Source: Clostridiaceae bacterium (GTDB taxonomy: Bacteria > Bacillota > Clostridia > DSM-8532). Taken from it: 48,488 nucleotides of DNA. Shown here in pieces: positions 20,056-32,427 of this stretch (positions are counted from its first letter, which is position 1; each line of letters opens with the position of its first letter). The notes beneath the pieces are model-generated. The model saw only the letters and a program-made list of their open reading frames with translations. It ran no database searches and had not been told where the DNA came from. Both the position numbers and the translations under genes were made by a program. The DNA is taken from positions 1 through 48,488 of the forward strand of contig JAAYTP010000030.1 in the NCBI GenBank assembly GCA_012518025.1. Direction: 5' to 3'.

Positions 20056-20798
20056 TATTGCATTTCACCCATCTCATACATAATAATGGAAATACCTGAT
20101 ATAGCAGCGGTTTCTGTTCTGAGAATACGACCTCCCAGGCCTGCTGTTATGATACCCGACTGACTCATTTCATCAGCCTCTTCGTGGGCAAAACCACCCT
20201 CCGGACCAATAAAAAGTGCTATATTTCCAACATCATTAATATTATAACATTTCAATAGTTCTTTCAAACCTTTTTTTTCATTCTCATAGAGGGCTATGGC
20301 AAGATCCGGATTTCCAGAATCCTTCAATGCATCCTTAAGGGGCAAAGGCCTCTCAATCTCCGGAACATATGCACGTCTGCACTGCTTGGCAGCCTCAATG
20401 GCAATTCTGGTCCATCTTTTCAATTTCTTATCTGCGGCGGAGCTGTCAAGCTGAACCACTGTCCTTTGGGTTAAAACTGGAACAATCCTGTATATGCCCA
20501 ACTCCACAGCCTTCTGGATAATCAGATCCATCTTCTCCATTTTGGGCAGTCCCTGGTACAGAGTCAGACGGACACGGGGTTCGGTATCGGCCTGGTACGA
20601 ATCCACTATAACTGCAATAGCCTGATCCTTTTTTACCTCTGTCAACCGTGCGGTATATTCCTTGCCGCTTCCGTCGAAAGCCTGGATTGTATCGCCCTTT
20701 CCAAGTCTGAGCACCTGACTCAGATGCTTTAAATCACTTCCCTCTATGCTGATGACCCCATCCCTGATCTTCCCGGGATCCACCATAAACCTATGCAT
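20055..20798 (-). CDS. rsmE: 16S rRNA (uracil1498-N3)-methyltransferase
   Basis: LKHLSQVLRLGKGD; GIYRIVPVLTQRTVV; ALFIGPEGGFAHEEADE; GGRILRTETAAI. Confidence 0.95.
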   Translation of the reverse strand: MHRFMVDPGKIRDGVISIEGSDLKHLSQVLRLGKGDTIQAFDGSGKEYTARLTEVKKDQAIAVIVDSYQADTEPRVRLTLYQGLPKMEKMDLIIQKAVELGIYRIVPVLTQRTVVQLDSSAADKKLKRWTRIAIEAAKQCRRAYVPEIERPLPLKDALKDSGNPDLAIALYENEKKGLKELLKCYNINDVGNIALFIGPEGGFAHEEADEMSQSGIITAGLGGRILRTETAAISGISIIMYEMGEMQ

Positions 20799-21723
20799 AA
20801 AATACCAGCGCCACCCATTCTCCCATTTCTTCTTCTTCCATCAGCCTGAATCCCATGGCCTGCCATGCCGAAACCACATCATCCCTCCTGCTTTTGATGA
20901 TGCCTGAGAGGATGATCCTGGTATTCTCATGGGTATATCCTCTGATGGCATCGGTCAGGGAGAGTATTATATCTGCAATTATATTGATCATGATAAGATC
21001 AAAGGGCTGTCGGTAGATATCGCTCAAAACGCCTCTTCGTACTTCTATGCGTTGAGCCTCATGATTGTTAATAACATTCTGCTTGGCAGTCCTCACGGCA
21101 GCCTCATCAATATCAACCGCAAGAATGCTTCCGGCTCCCAGCTTGGCGGCTACCAACGATAGTATGGCTGTCCCGCATCCCAGATCCAAAACCCGGTCAC
21201 CGGGCTTAAGGTACCTTTCTCCAAGCACGGCACACATCCTGGTGGTCTCATGGGTACCCGTACCGAATGCCATACCTGGATCCAGTTCAATAACAGTCTG
21301 GCCCGCCTGGGGCTGATACTCTTCCCAGCTGGGCTTGATCACAATTCTATCAGTGAACTGGAAGGGTTTGAAGTAGGCCTTCCAATTATCCTTCCATTCG
21401 GTATCATCCCGCATCTGCCATCGGATGATTGCAGGCCCTGTGTCCATTTGCCGGGATAACTCATCCATGCGTTGGCTGATATGGGCAAGGAGTTTTTCCG
21501 GGTCTGTGCCTTCCGGATAGTAGGCTCTTACCACCACATGGGGTCCATAGCTCTCAGCAAGCCCATCATCGGCATAATCAAGATACCTGCTCTCCTCCAA
21601 TGTTTGCTTGAAGGCTTTTGCATCCACAATTTCGGTGCCATTGGCTCCCTTTTCCATTAGGAATTCCGACAGGATCTCGGAAGCCAACTCATTGGTTGTC
21701 ACTGATACTTCGATCCACTTCAT
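20791..21723 (-). CDS. prmA: Ribosomal protein L11 methyltransferase
   Basis: DPGMAFGTGTHETTRMC; VLDLGCGTAILSLVAAKLGAGSILAVDID; follows dnaJ. Confidence 0.96.
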   Translation of the reverse strand: MKWIEVSVTTNELASEILSEFLMEKGANGTEIVDAKAFKQTLEESRYLDYADDGLAESYGPHVVVRAYYPEGTDPEKLLAHISQRMDELSRQMDTGPAIIRWQMRDDTEWKDNWKAYFKPFQFTDRIVIKPSWEEYQPQAGQTVIELDPGMAFGTGTHETTRMCAVLGERYLKPGDRVLDLGCGTAILSLVAAKLGAGSILAVDIDEAAVRTAKQNVINNHEAQRIEVRRGVLSDIYRQPFDLIMINIIADIILSLTDAIRGYTHENTRIILSGIIKSRRDDVVSAWQAMGFRLMEEEEMGEWVALVFYA

Positions 21724-21752
21724 AACCTCTCCTGATAATCTCCTACATGGGA

Positions 21753-22880
21753 TTAATCCTTAAAAAGATCCCTCATCTTGTCAAAGAAGCCTTTTTTCTG
21801 TTCCAGCCCCTCATCACCGCTGATTTCAGCAAACTGCCGCAACAGCTCCTTTTGCTTCTGGGATAGCTTTACAGGCACCTCAACATTCACACGGATATAC
21901 TGATCCCCTCTGGCGTTGCCCCTCAAATGCTTGATCCCCTTGCCCCGTATCTTGAAAACCGTATTGGTCTGGGTTCCCTCGGGAATATTGTAGGGCATCT
22001 TCCCGTCAATGGTGGGAATTTCAATCTCCGCACCAAGTGCTGCCTGGGTAAATGAGATGGGGATATCACACACCACATCATATCCTTCCCGCTTAAAAAT
22101 AGGATGGGACTTGATATGTATGGTCACAAAAAGATCTCCCGGCGAACCGCCCCTCAGGCCTGGCTCCCCCTCTCCCCTCAGGGATATGGTCTGGCCTTCG
22201 TCTATACCGGCAGGAATATTGATGCTGATCCGTGAGTCCTTGGTTACACGACCTTTGCCGTTGCATTTTTCACAGGGATTGATCACCACCTTGCCCTCAC
22301 CGCCGCATACATTACAGGTACGGACATTTACAAACTGCCCAAAGGGAGTTGACTGGGAATACCTGATCTGGCCGGAACCATTGCAATGCTTACAGTTTTC
22401 GGGCTGCGTCCCAGGTTTTGAGCCTGAGCCTCCACAAACACTGCAGTTCTGAAGCCTTGTCAGATTGAGTTCCTTGGTGGTGCCAAAGGCAGCCTCCATA
22501 AAAGTGATTTCCATGGCATACTGGAGATCATTCCCACGCTGGGGACCGGTACGCTTGGAGGTTCTGTTCCTTCCAAACCCCATAAAACTCTCAAAAAGGT
22601 CATCCAGACCTCCAAATCCAAAGCCCCCAAACCCACTGAAGCCAGAGTTGCCATCGAAGGCAGCATGCCCAAAGCGATCATAATTGGCACGCTTTTCACT
22701 GTCGCTCAAGATACTGTATGCCTCGCTGATTTCTTTAAACTTGGCCTCGGCATCACTGTCACCCTTGTTGACATCAGGATGATATTGCTTGGCAAGTCTT
22801 CTGTATGCTTTTTTTATATCGGCCTCGGTAGCTGTCCTGTCTATACCGAGAACCTCATAATAGTCTCGTTTAGCGGCCAA
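21753..22880 (-). CDS. dnaJ: Chaperone DnaJ
   Basis: [37 protein letters not shown]; four CxxCxGxG motifs; TTG start at 22880 preferred because GGGAGGGG precedes it. Confidence 0.97.
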   Translation of the reverse strand: MAAKRDYYEVLGIDRTATEADIKKAYRRLAKQYHPDVNKGDSDAEAKFKEISEAYSILSDSEKRANYDRFGHAAFDGNSGFSGFGGFGFGGLDDLFESFMGFGRNRTSKRTGPQRGNDLQYAMEITFMEAAFGTTKELNLTRLQNCSVCGGSGSKPGTQPENCKHCNGSGQIRYSQSTPFGQFVNVRTCNVCGGEGKVVINPCEKCNGKGRVTKDSRISINIPAGIDEGQTISLRGEGEPGLRGGSPGDLFVTIHIKSHPIFKREGYDVVCDIPISFTQAALGAEIEIPTIDGKMPYNIPEGTQTNTVFKIRGKGIKHLRGNARGDQYIRVNVEVPVKLSQKQKELLRQFAEISGDEGLEQKKGFFDKMRDLFKD

Positions 22881-23100
22881 AAGCCAACCCCTCCCGTTGT
22901 TTCTCAATACCCATTCGTCATGGACGATCTGTATGGGAAAAACTATCAGGCTTTTATCTCAACAGCCGACCTTTGTTAATATACCACATCCTCACTGTTA
23001 CATCCAGAGTGTCATGGAATATTACGGCATCCTTAGCTTCCCCCATAAATACTGCTGTACCTTATTGTACTGAAAAAAAGATATTTATACCCACAAAGAT

Positions 23101-23145
23101 GAAACGGTAGATGCCTGCAACATAGATTGCGGCATATACCGTTTC
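23101..23145. other. Long hairpin in the dnaK-dnaJ intergenic region
   Basis: GAAACGGTA (23101-23109)/TACCGTTTC (23137-23145) with inner pairing ATGCCTGCAA/TTGCGGCAT; no strong T tract. Confidence 0.5.
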
Positions 23146-23170
23146 TTGATTTCAGTTATGGAGCGGGAGA

Positions 23171-25039
<1,869 letters not shown>

Positions 25040-25066
25040 TTATATAAAATTAAGGCCAAAGAAAGT

Positions 25067-25711
25067 CTAGTTTGCAACCCTCACCATAGAATGGCGGATA
25101 ACAATTTCATCCTTATAAATATAGCCCTTTTGGAATTCCTCTATGATTTCACTTTCACCATAGCTGTCGTCCTCAACATGCATAACCGCATGGTGAAGCT
25201 CAGGGTCAAAGGGTTTACCCACAGCTTCAATGGGTTTTACTCCTATCTTCTCCAGAATGTCTGACATCTGCCTGATAATCATGCTGATACCTTCCCGCAG
25301 ACTCTTTCCCTCCTCGGTTTCAACTTCTGCGGCAATGGCACGTTCAAGATTATCAACAACCGGAAGGATTTTGGAAACCACATCGCATACAGAATCGCAA
25401 TAGAGCCTTTCCTTCTCCCGGTTGGTACGCTTGCGATAATTATCGTATTCAGCCGCAAGGCGTTGTGTCCTGTCAAGCAACTCGTTTATCTCGTTCTCCT
25501 TTTTTTCCAGGGCCTGCCTTAATGTCTTTATCTCACCTTCCGAACCATCTCCGTCAGCATGTTCCATTTTGGAATTGTCTTTGGATGCGCTGGTCTTTTG
25601 GGTTTGGCCGGATTGCCCTGCATCCTCCCGCGCAAGGGGAGACTCCATTTCTCCGTCCCCGGTCATCGTCTCTGCAGGCCGGTTCACCTCTGGAAAATCC
25701 TTGTTGTTCAT
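25067..25711 (-). CDS. grpE: Nucleotide exchange factor GrpE
   Basis: AAEYDNYRKRTNREKERLYCDSVCDVVSKILPVVDNLERAI; GKPFDPELHHAVMHVED. Confidence 0.97.
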   Translation of the reverse strand: MNNKDFPEVNRPAETMTGDGEMESPLAREDAGQSGQTQKTSASKDNSKMEHADGDGSEGEIKTLRQALEKKENEINELLDRTQRLAAEYDNYRKRTNREKERLYCDSVCDVVSKILPVVDNLERAIAAEVETEEGKSLREGISMIIRQMSDILEKIGVKPIEAVGKPFDPELHHAVMHVEDDSYGESEIIEEFQKGYIYKDEIVIRHSMVRVAN

Positions 25712-25748
25712 TCAATAACTCCCTTTCAACTCGTAATGCTCTGCCTGA

Positions 25749-26804
25749 CTACTCCCGCTCATTAAGTATTTTTAAAATCTCTCTGTTAATCAGGTCTTTC
25801 ATATATAGTATGGACGAAACCACCTTGCTGTAAGTCATTCGTGTAGGACCTATGATGCCTATTGCACCAGTACTCCTGCCTTTATGACCATAAACTGTAG
25901 TCACCACACTGAGCTCCTTCATGGGACCAATCTCATTCTCGCTTCCGATCCTGACCTCAAGACTGGGCCTTCTCATGGCGCTTTTTGCCAGGGAGTTGAT
26001 CACATCCTCCTCGTTCAGCAGTTCGAGAACTTCCCTCGCCTTTATAAGATCACTGAATTCAGGATAGTTTAATAAATTGGTTATTCCATCGAGGTAGACA
26101 TCGGTACTCTCAACGCTGCGTATACATTCCTTTACCGCATCCAGTATCTGTACAATCAATGCCTCGGTAAGCCCGGTCACCGTCATGACCTCCAGAGCCA
26201 TGGGCATTAAAACACTTCCCAGTTTCATTCCGGAGATCATTGAATTGAGCACATTGGTCAGCTTGACAATATTCTCTTCTTTCAAAGTCTCATCATGCCT
26301 GACCAGCCTGTTCCTGACGATGCCACCCTCTACCACAAGTACCACCAGAAGATGTTTTTCATCAATCTCAACCACCTGTACCGACTTGATCAGAGCTTCT
26401 GAAAGCTGAGGCGACATAACGATTGTGGGATACCCGGTAAAGGATGAAACGATGCTGCAAACCCTTTTAAAAAGCTGGTTCAGCTCCTCCGCACTGTCCT
26501 CCATTGCCTGTTTGAGTCTCATTATCTCCTCATTAGCCAGCTGATGAGCCTGCATCAGGTGATCCACATAAAACCGATAACCCTTGTCAGACGGAACCCG
26601 CCCGGCTGACGTATGGGGTTGGGTTATATATCCCAGTTCCTCCAGATCGGCCATCTCATTTCTTATGGTAGCCGATCCCAGACCAAGATCATGCCTCCGG
26701 GCAATGGTACGGGAGCCGACAGGTTGGGCTGACTGAATGTAAACATCAATAATGGACTTCAATATGGTTTTTTTTCTGTCGTTAAGCTCATTTTCCCAGG
26801 ACAT
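25749..26804 (-). CDS. hrcA: Heat-inducible transcription repressor HrcA
   Basis: LNDRKKTILKSIIDVYIQSAQPVGSRTIARR; GSATIRNEMADLEELGYITQPHTSAGRVPSDKGYRFYVD; start refined to MSWENELN. Confidence 0.97.
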   Translation of the reverse strand: MSWENELNDRKKTILKSIIDVYIQSAQPVGSRTIARRHDLGLGSATIRNEMADLEELGYITQPHTSAGRVPSDKGYRFYVDHLMQAHQLANEEIMRLKQAMEDSAEELNQLFKRVCSIVSSFTGYPTIVMSPQLSEALIKSVQVVEIDEKHLLVVLVVEGGIVRNRLVRHDETLKEENIVKLTNVLNSMISGMKLGSVLMPMALEVMTVTGLTEALIVQILDAVKECIRSVESTDVYLDGITNLLNYPEFSDLIKAREVLELLNEEDVINSLAKSAMRRPSLEVRIGSENEIGPMKELSVVTTVYGHKGRSTGAIGIIGPTRMTYSKVVSSILYMKDLINREILKILNERE

Positions 26805-26896
26805 TGCTTCACCCCCTAAATCGCATGCTTGGGAGCTTAGAGCTCGGTCAAACAATCCTTGATATTATCCCGGATCTGCAATTACCAATCCGATTG

Positions 26897-26923
26897 TTAG
26901 CACTCTCCACTGTTGAGTGCTAA
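26897..26923. promoter_or_regulatory. CIRCE element (HrcA operator)
   Basis: TTAGCACTC (26897-26905) N9 GAGTGCTAA (26915-26923), exact CIRCE consensus upstream of hrcA. Confidence 0.98.
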
Positions 26924-26932
26924 CACAATCTA

Positions 26933-26961
26933 AAAATAACACTCACCCTCCGGTTTGTCAA
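26933..26961 (-). promoter_or_regulatory. Sigma-A-type promoter of the hrcA-grpE-dnaK operon
   Basis: Minus strand: TTGACA (26956-26961), 17-bp spacer, TATTTT (26933-26938), immediately upstream of CIRCE. Confidence 0.85.
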
Positions 26962-27022
26962 GAGGTATCGTCAGACCGGGGCTGAGCTTATTGGTAATAA
27001 TGGGGTTATAAAACTTTGCGGT

Positions 27023-28291
27023 TCATCTTTGAATAGCTATTGTAATGCGCGTACCCTCCCCGTCCATGTCATCCATGGCCAGGCGGCACTGTAGTATTGA
27101 CAGCCGTGAGGCTACTTCCATGAAGCGAGTGTCGGACTTGAATTCTTCAATGTCCACTACCTGGTCTCCAGTGATACCAATATGTACTGTGCTGCTTTCT
27201 TCATAGGCAACCACCTCAATGCTGCCTATCCGCCTGGCAGCATCCTGCTCGGTATAGGCCTTTTCCAGAAGCAGCTTTATAAGTTCACCCAAGGGGGATA
27301 CAATCTTATCTGCAATCTCCTTGTCAACCTCAATATTCTCACCCATGGTAGAAAACATGACTTCCAGATGGTTTTCCTCTATGATGGTACATGCAAGGCG
27401 GGTCAGCTTCTGGAATGTCTGCTGGAGTGTAACCATCCGGAGCTCCTTTAAGATGCTTCTCACATCCTTTACCATGTTGAAGGCTTTCGACGCATCCATG
27501 GTAAGGGCATCATTACTGCCGAATCTCAGAGCAGCCTCACCCTTTATGGAATCAAAAATAATACCAACATTGTTGATGATACCGATGATCTGATCAAGTC
27601 TTTCCAGCGGGATTTTGACATACTGATCCGAGGTTCCGGCATTTCTTATCTTCTGCATGCGTATCGCCTTGATGATATCCGAGACGTCAACCTTCTTTTC
27701 CTTCAGTATGATCTCGCCGAACTTCATCTTGTTGAATACACTGCTCTGCTTTTTGAGTACGTCCTCCACATCGGAGCGTTCTAAGGCTCCTTCAGCCACA
27801 AGAATTTCACCGATGCGTGTATCACGTTCCGCAGGCTGTCGTATTTCAAGAATGATATCCTCTCTCAGTTTACGGATGTTGTTGATATGCTGTTCCACTT
27901 CGCCCATGAACAGTGTATCTTTAACTTCATCGCTGTCTTCACATATCCTTCTTATGAATCTGACCGAAAACAGCAGGAGATTGATTGCGCTTTTTCCAGC
28001 TGAAGCCCCATATTTTCGCAGGGTTTCAAGAAGCTCTCCCGATGCCGCAGCTATTCTTATGCTGGCAGGATCGTGTAAAAGACCAGCCAGGCCTCTGATG
28101 GTATTGAAGCTGTTATATACAGTGTCCAGGTGATCAGGGTTGCCAGGATCCACTTCCAGATCCACCAGTTCTATTTCTATCTTTTCAAGGATCTCCCTGA
28201 TCTCAGCAATAAAATCGTTCATATAGCTCCTGCTGATTTCTGCGAGTCCCGGAACCTCTGAATTCACTCCTCTAACACCATTCATCTCCAT
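27023..28291 (-). CDS. CheA-like protein, degenerate: Hpt-like domain lacking His, MshEN-like middle, degenerate dimerisation/HATPase remnant
   Basis: Hpt-like DTVYNSFNTIRGLAGLL where CheA has FRAxHxxKGxAG; RIGEILVAEGALERSDVEDVLKKQ...FGEIILKEKKV; LRMVTLQQTFQKLTRLA resembling CheA; start 28291 preferred because GGGGAGG lies 8 nt upstream. Confidence 0.8.
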   Translation of the reverse strand: MEMNGVRGVNSEVPGLAEISRSYMNDFIAEIREILEKIEIELVDLEVDPGNPDHLDTVYNSFNTIRGLAGLLHDPASIRIAAASGELLETLRKYGASAGKSAINLLLFSVRFIRRICEDSDEVKDTLFMGEVEQHINNIRKLREDIILEIRQPAERDTRIGEILVAEGALERSDVEDVLKKQSSVFNKMKFGEIILKEKKVDVSDIIKAIRMQKIRNAGTSDQYVKIPLERLDQIIGIINNVGIIFDSIKGEAALRFGSNDALTMDASKAFNMVKDVRSILKELRMVTLQQTFQKLTRLACTIIEENHLEVMFSTMGENIEVDKEIADKIVSPLGELIKLLLEKAYTEQDAARRIGSIEVVAYEESSTVHIGITGDQVVDIEEFKSDTRFMEVASRLSILQCRLAMDDMDGEGTRITIAIQR

Positions 28292-28330
28292 CTTCTTAGC
28301 CTCCCCACAATTCACTCTGCCGGAAAAAGC

Positions 28331-29476
28331 TCAAATAAACTCAATAAACACCTGATTGGCAAAATCCATGCCTCTTTTCGTCAATCTTACCACAGATCCC
28401 TTGAGCTCAACAAGCTGTCTTTCGGCAAGATCTGCCAGCTTTTCGCCATATTTCTTCCTTACATCGGTCCGGTAGATAGAAGACAGATCAGCCAGATCAA
28501 TGCCTTCAGTCAGCCTCAGCCCGAGTATCATGCTTTCAGACAGAGCCTCCTCATTCGTAATATAATAGCATTCGCCCAATGGGTTAATTCCCCGCTCAAT
28601 GCTCTCCATATACTGCCTGAGATCGGAGGAGTTGGCCCAGCGCTCATTGTGGAAACAGGAATGGGCTGCAATGCCAAATCCCAGATATTCACCTCTCAGC
28701 CAGTAATTCATATTATGTCGGCAACGGTATTGAGGTTTCGCCAGATTTGAGATTTCATACTGCTCCAAACCGGCTTTTTCAAACACCTCTATGGCCTTGC
28801 TGTACATTTTTCGTTCCAGCTCTTCGTCGGGATCCTGCCAGCGACCCTCCCGCTTCATCCTGCCAAAGGGGGTGTCTTCTTCTACGGTAAGGCTATAGCA
28901 GGAAACATGGGGTATCTGATAGGACAAAACCTTAGTAATTGTATCTATCCAGTCGCCCATGGTCTGATAAGGTATCCCGAATATTATATCGGCATTAATA
29001 TTAGAAAAACCATGGTTTTGAGCCATAATGACAGCTTCATGGAAATCCCCGGCATTATGAACCCTGCCCATAAATTCCAGAAGATGATCCTGCCAGGCCT
29101 GAAGGCCAATGCTCAGCCTGTTGATACCAGCCTCCCGGTATGCCCTGATCTTGTCATGATCCAGAGTGCCGGGATTAGTCTCAATGGTGATTTCAGCATC
29201 AGGAAGAAGACGGTAATGCTTTCTTACCGCATCCATTATCCGCAGAACAGCATCATAGGGAAGGAGCGAAGGGGTGCCACCGCCAATGAACAGGGACATG
29301 ACATGGCGATGGGCAACTATTTGTGATTTTTGTTCCAATTCCTTGATAACTGCATTGATATACGGCTCCCAGAAAGGTTCCATACCGGACCAGGAAACAA
29401 AATCACAGTACCGGCACTTTCTGGCGCAGAAGGGGATATGAATATAAAGGCCTATATCATGTGATGCTGCTGTCAT
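28331..29476 (-). CDS. hemW: Radical SAM family heme chaperone HemW
   Basis: GLYIHIPFCARKCRYCDFVSW; FIGGGTPSLL; ETNPGTLDHDKIRAYREAGINRLSIGLQ; next to lepA. Confidence 0.95.
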   Translation of the reverse strand: MTAASHDIGLYIHIPFCARKCRYCDFVSWSGMEPFWEPYINAVIKELEQKSQIVAHRHVMSLFIGGGTPSLLPYDAVLRIMDAVRKHYRLLPDAEITIETNPGTLDHDKIRAYREAGINRLSIGLQAWQDHLLEFMGRVHNAGDFHEAVIMAQNHGFSNINADIIFGIPYQTMGDWIDTITKVLSYQIPHVSCYSLTVEEDTPFGRMKREGRWQDPDEELERKMYSKAIEVFEKAGLEQYEISNLAKPQYRCRHNMNYWLRGEYLGFGIAAHSCFHNERWANSSDLRQYMESIERGINPLGECYYITNEEALSESMILGLRLTEGIDLADLSSIYRTDVRKKYGEKLADLAERQLVELKGSVVRLTKRGMDFANQVFIEFI

Positions 29477-29485
29477 TCCATTGCC

Positions 29486-31297
29486 TCACATATCCAGCTT
29501 GAGTACGCTCATGAAGGCCTCCTGGGGAACCTCCACGCTGCCTACTTGGCGCATCCGTTTCTTGCCTTCCTTCTGCTTTTCAAGCAGCTTCTTCTTACGG
29601 GTGATATCGCCGCCGTAGCACTTGGCCAGAACATCCTTGCGGTAAGCCTTTACAGTCTCCCTTGCAATGATCTTATTACCGATGCAGGCCTGGATGGGTA
29701 TTTCAAACATCTGCCTGGGAATGGTATCCTTCAGCTTTTCAGCCATTCTCCGTCCCCTTGCATATGCCTTGTCTGCATGGACTATGAAGGAAAGGGCATC
29801 GACTATTTCGCCATTCAGTTTGATGTCAAGCTTTACAAGATTAGATTCTTTATACCCCTTCAACTCGTAGTCAAGGGAGGCATAGCCCTTGGTTCTGGAT
29901 TTCAGGGCGTCAAAGAAATCATAGATGATCTCATTTAAAGGCATCTCATAGTTCAGGATGACCCGAGTAGCTTCCAAATAATCCATCCCAAGGAAGGTGC
30001 CCCTCCTGTCCTGGCAAAGCTCCATGATACTTCCAACATACTCGGTGGGCGTCATGATGGTAGCCTTGACCACGGGCTCCTCCATGGTATCGATCTCTGT
30101 GGATTCCGGCATATTTGTGGGATTGTCTAGGCTGATCTCCTCTCCATTGGTCTTTGTGATCCGGTAAATGACGCTGGGCGCCGTGGTGATGATATCAAGA
30201 TTGTATTCGCGCTCCAGGCGCTCCTGTATGATTTCCATATGCAAAAGACCCAGAAATCCGCATCTGAAGCCGAATCCAAGGGCAACCGATGTCTCGGGCT
30301 CAAACATCAGGGATGCGTCATTGAGCTGAAGTTTTTCCAGCGAATCCCTCAGGTCATTGTATTTTGCCCCATCTGCAGGGTATATCCCGCAAAAGACCAT
30401 GGGCACTGCTTTCTTATATCCCGGAAGAGGCTCGCTGGCGGGATTGGATGCCAATGTGATGGTATCCCCCACACGACAGTTGCGAACATCCTTGATACTG
30501 GCGCATATATAGCCCACCTCTCCTGCCATGAGAGAATCGGAGGGGATCTGTCCTCCCGGCCTTAAGTATCCCAACTCGGTCACAATATATTCCTTCCCGG
30601 TATGCATCATACGGATGGTCTGCCCTGGAGCCACCTTGCCCTCCATCACCCGGATATAGGCTATTACACCCTTATAGGTATCATAGACCGAATCGAATAT
30701 CAGGGCTCTTAAGGGGGCATCCTCATCTCCCTTCGGTGCCGGAATATCCGAAATAATCTTATTTAACACGCTATCGATATTGATTCCGTTCTTCGCCGAT
30801 ATCTGGGGAGCTCCCTGAGCCTCCAGCCCAATGACATCTTCTATCTCCCGTATAATCTCTTCGGGTCTGGCACCGGGAAGATCAATCTTGTTGATTACCG
30901 GAACAATCTCCAGATCATGCTCCAAAGCAAGATATACATTCGCCAGGGTCTGGGCTTCAATTCCCTGAGATGCATCCACCACCAGTATAGCTCCCTCACA
31001 GGCCGCTATGCTTCTTGAAACCTCATAATTGAAGTCCACATGTCCGGGGGTGTCTATAAGATTGAGAATGTACTCCTCGCCGTCCTCCCCCTTGTAGATC
31101 ATTCTCACGGCCTGAGCCTTGATGGTTATACCCCGTTCCCTCTCAATATCCATATTGTCCAGAACCTGTTCGTCCATTTCACGCTCGGTCAGGGCGCCGG
31201 TCAGCTCCAGCATCCTGTCGGCCAAAGTGGATTTGCCGTGATCGATATGGGCTATGATACAAAAGTTTCTTACTCTTTTTTGTCTCTCATTACTCAT
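29486..31297 (-). CDS. lepA: Elongation factor 4
   Basis: [53 protein letters not shown]. Confidence 0.99.
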   Translation of the reverse strand: MSNERQKRVRNFCIIAHIDHGKSTLADRMLELTGALTEREMDEQVLDNMDIERERGITIKAQAVRMIYKGEDGEEYILNLIDTPGHVDFNYEVSRSIAACEGAILVVDASQGIEAQTLANVYLALEHDLEIVPVINKIDLPGARPEEIIREIEDVIGLEAQGAPQISAKNGINIDSVLNKIISDIPAPKGDEDAPLRALIFDSVYDTYKGVIAYIRVMEGKVAPGQTIRMMHTGKEYIVTELGYLRPGGQIPSDSLMAGEVGYICASIKDVRNCRVGDTITLASNPASEPLPGYKKAVPMVFCGIYPADGAKYNDLRDSLEKLQLNDASLMFEPETSVALGFGFRCGFLGLLHMEIIQERLEREYNLDIITTAPSVIYRITKTNGEEISLDNPTNMPESTEIDTMEEPVVKATIMTPTEYVGSIMELCQDRRGTFLGMDYLEATRVILNYEMPLNEIIYDFFDALKSRTKGYASLDYELKGYKESNLVKLDIKLNGEIVDALSFIVHADKAYARGRRMAEKLKDTIPRQMFEIPIQACIGNKIIARETVKAYRKDVLAKCYGGDITRKKKLLEKQKEGKKRMRQVGSVEVPQEAFMSVLKLDM

Positions 31298-31494
31298 AAA
31301 TCATCCTCATTCATTATAGACCAGTTTCATCTGTTATATTTACCGCTCCTGACAATTATACCATCCCGCACCCGCTCTTTAAAGTGGTTGCCCCAGGAAG
31401 GGGTGCGGCACACAACAATAAAATCATCATCATTTAAGTATGCCCGTCGTCATAGATATAACCTGGAAAAGCATTGAGACTGGACGGGGAAGCC

Positions 31495-32313
31495 ATGAAC
31501 CTTGCAACTGCCATACCCGCATTGGGCTATGCCCTGGGCGCCGGCATAGCGACCGGAATGGGAGGGCTGCTGGTCCTGCTGTTTCGGAGAACCGATACCC
31601 GGGTGTTGTCCACCATGCTGGGCTTCTCAGCGGGGGTCATGATCTATGTATCCTTCATTGAAATCTTCCCCGAAGCTGAAGCCATTCTCAGGAAGGCCCA
31701 CGGTGAACAAAGGGGTAAGATTCTCACTGTCCTGTCCTTTTTCTTCGGCATTGTCTTGATAGCTCTGATTGATGAGCTTGTTCCCGAACCCGGCTATCCG
31801 CCTGTATCCAAAAGGATACGGGGCATGGATTCCCCTGAATCTACGACGGAATCCGGAAGACTTTATAAAACGGGGATCTTTACAGCCCTGGCTGTCACCA
31901 TACACAATTTTCCCGAAGGTATCGCTGCTTTTATTTCAGGAGTAAAAGACCCGATGCTTGGCTTTTCCATCGCCCTTGCCATCGCCATCCATAACATCCC
32001 CGAAGGCATATCCATCGCCATGCCCGTCTACTACGCCACCGGAAGCCGCAGGAAAGCCTTCTGGATGTCCATGCTTTCCGGCCTCTCCGAACCTCTGGGG
32101 GCTATTCTTGCCATGCTGATCCTTGGCCCTCTGATAAGTGATACATTGTTCGGCATGGTTTTCTCTGCCGTTGCCGGGGTTATGATCTATATTTCCATGG
32201 ATGAACTTCTTCCCACAGCGAGAGAATACGGAGAGCACTACCTCACCATCTTAGGGTTTGTGCTTGGGATGGGAGTCATGGCTGCAGGGGTACTTCTGCT
32301 TTTTCACGGGTGA
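31495..32313 (+). CDS. ZIP-family metal transporter (ZupT-like)
   Basis: AVTIHNFPEGIAAFISG and AIAIHNIPEGISIAMPVYYATGSR...SGLSEPLGA; start refined from the track ORF. Confidence 0.93.
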   Translation: MNLATAIPALGYALGAGIATGMGGLLVLLFRRTDTRVLSTMLGFSAGVMIYVSFIEIFPEAEAILRKAHGEQRGKILTVLSFFFGIVLIALIDELVPEPGYPPVSKRIRGMDSPESTTESGRLYKTGIFTALAVTIHNFPEGIAAFISGVKDPMLGFSIALAIAIHNIPEGISIAMPVYYATGSRRKAFWMSMLSGLSEPLGAILAMLILGPLISDTLFGMVFSAVAGVMIYISMDELLPTAREYGEHYLTILGFVLGMGVMAAGVLLLFHG

Positions 32314-32354
32314 GAAATGCACCCCATAATGGCAAAGCACCGGTTTTCTCCGCC

Positions 32355-32390
32355 TGGTAGTGAAAGAGCGGGCAAACCCGCTCTCAATAG
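32355..32390 (-). terminator. Hairpin between convergent zupT-like and DUF1540 genes
   Basis: Perfect 8-bp stem AGAGCGGG (32365-32372)/CCCGCTCT (32377-32384), CAAA loop; short T run on the minus strand. Confidence 0.65.
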
Positions 32391-32427
32391 TTGACACGTC
32401 TGGATGGTGATACTGCGTAAAAATGAC

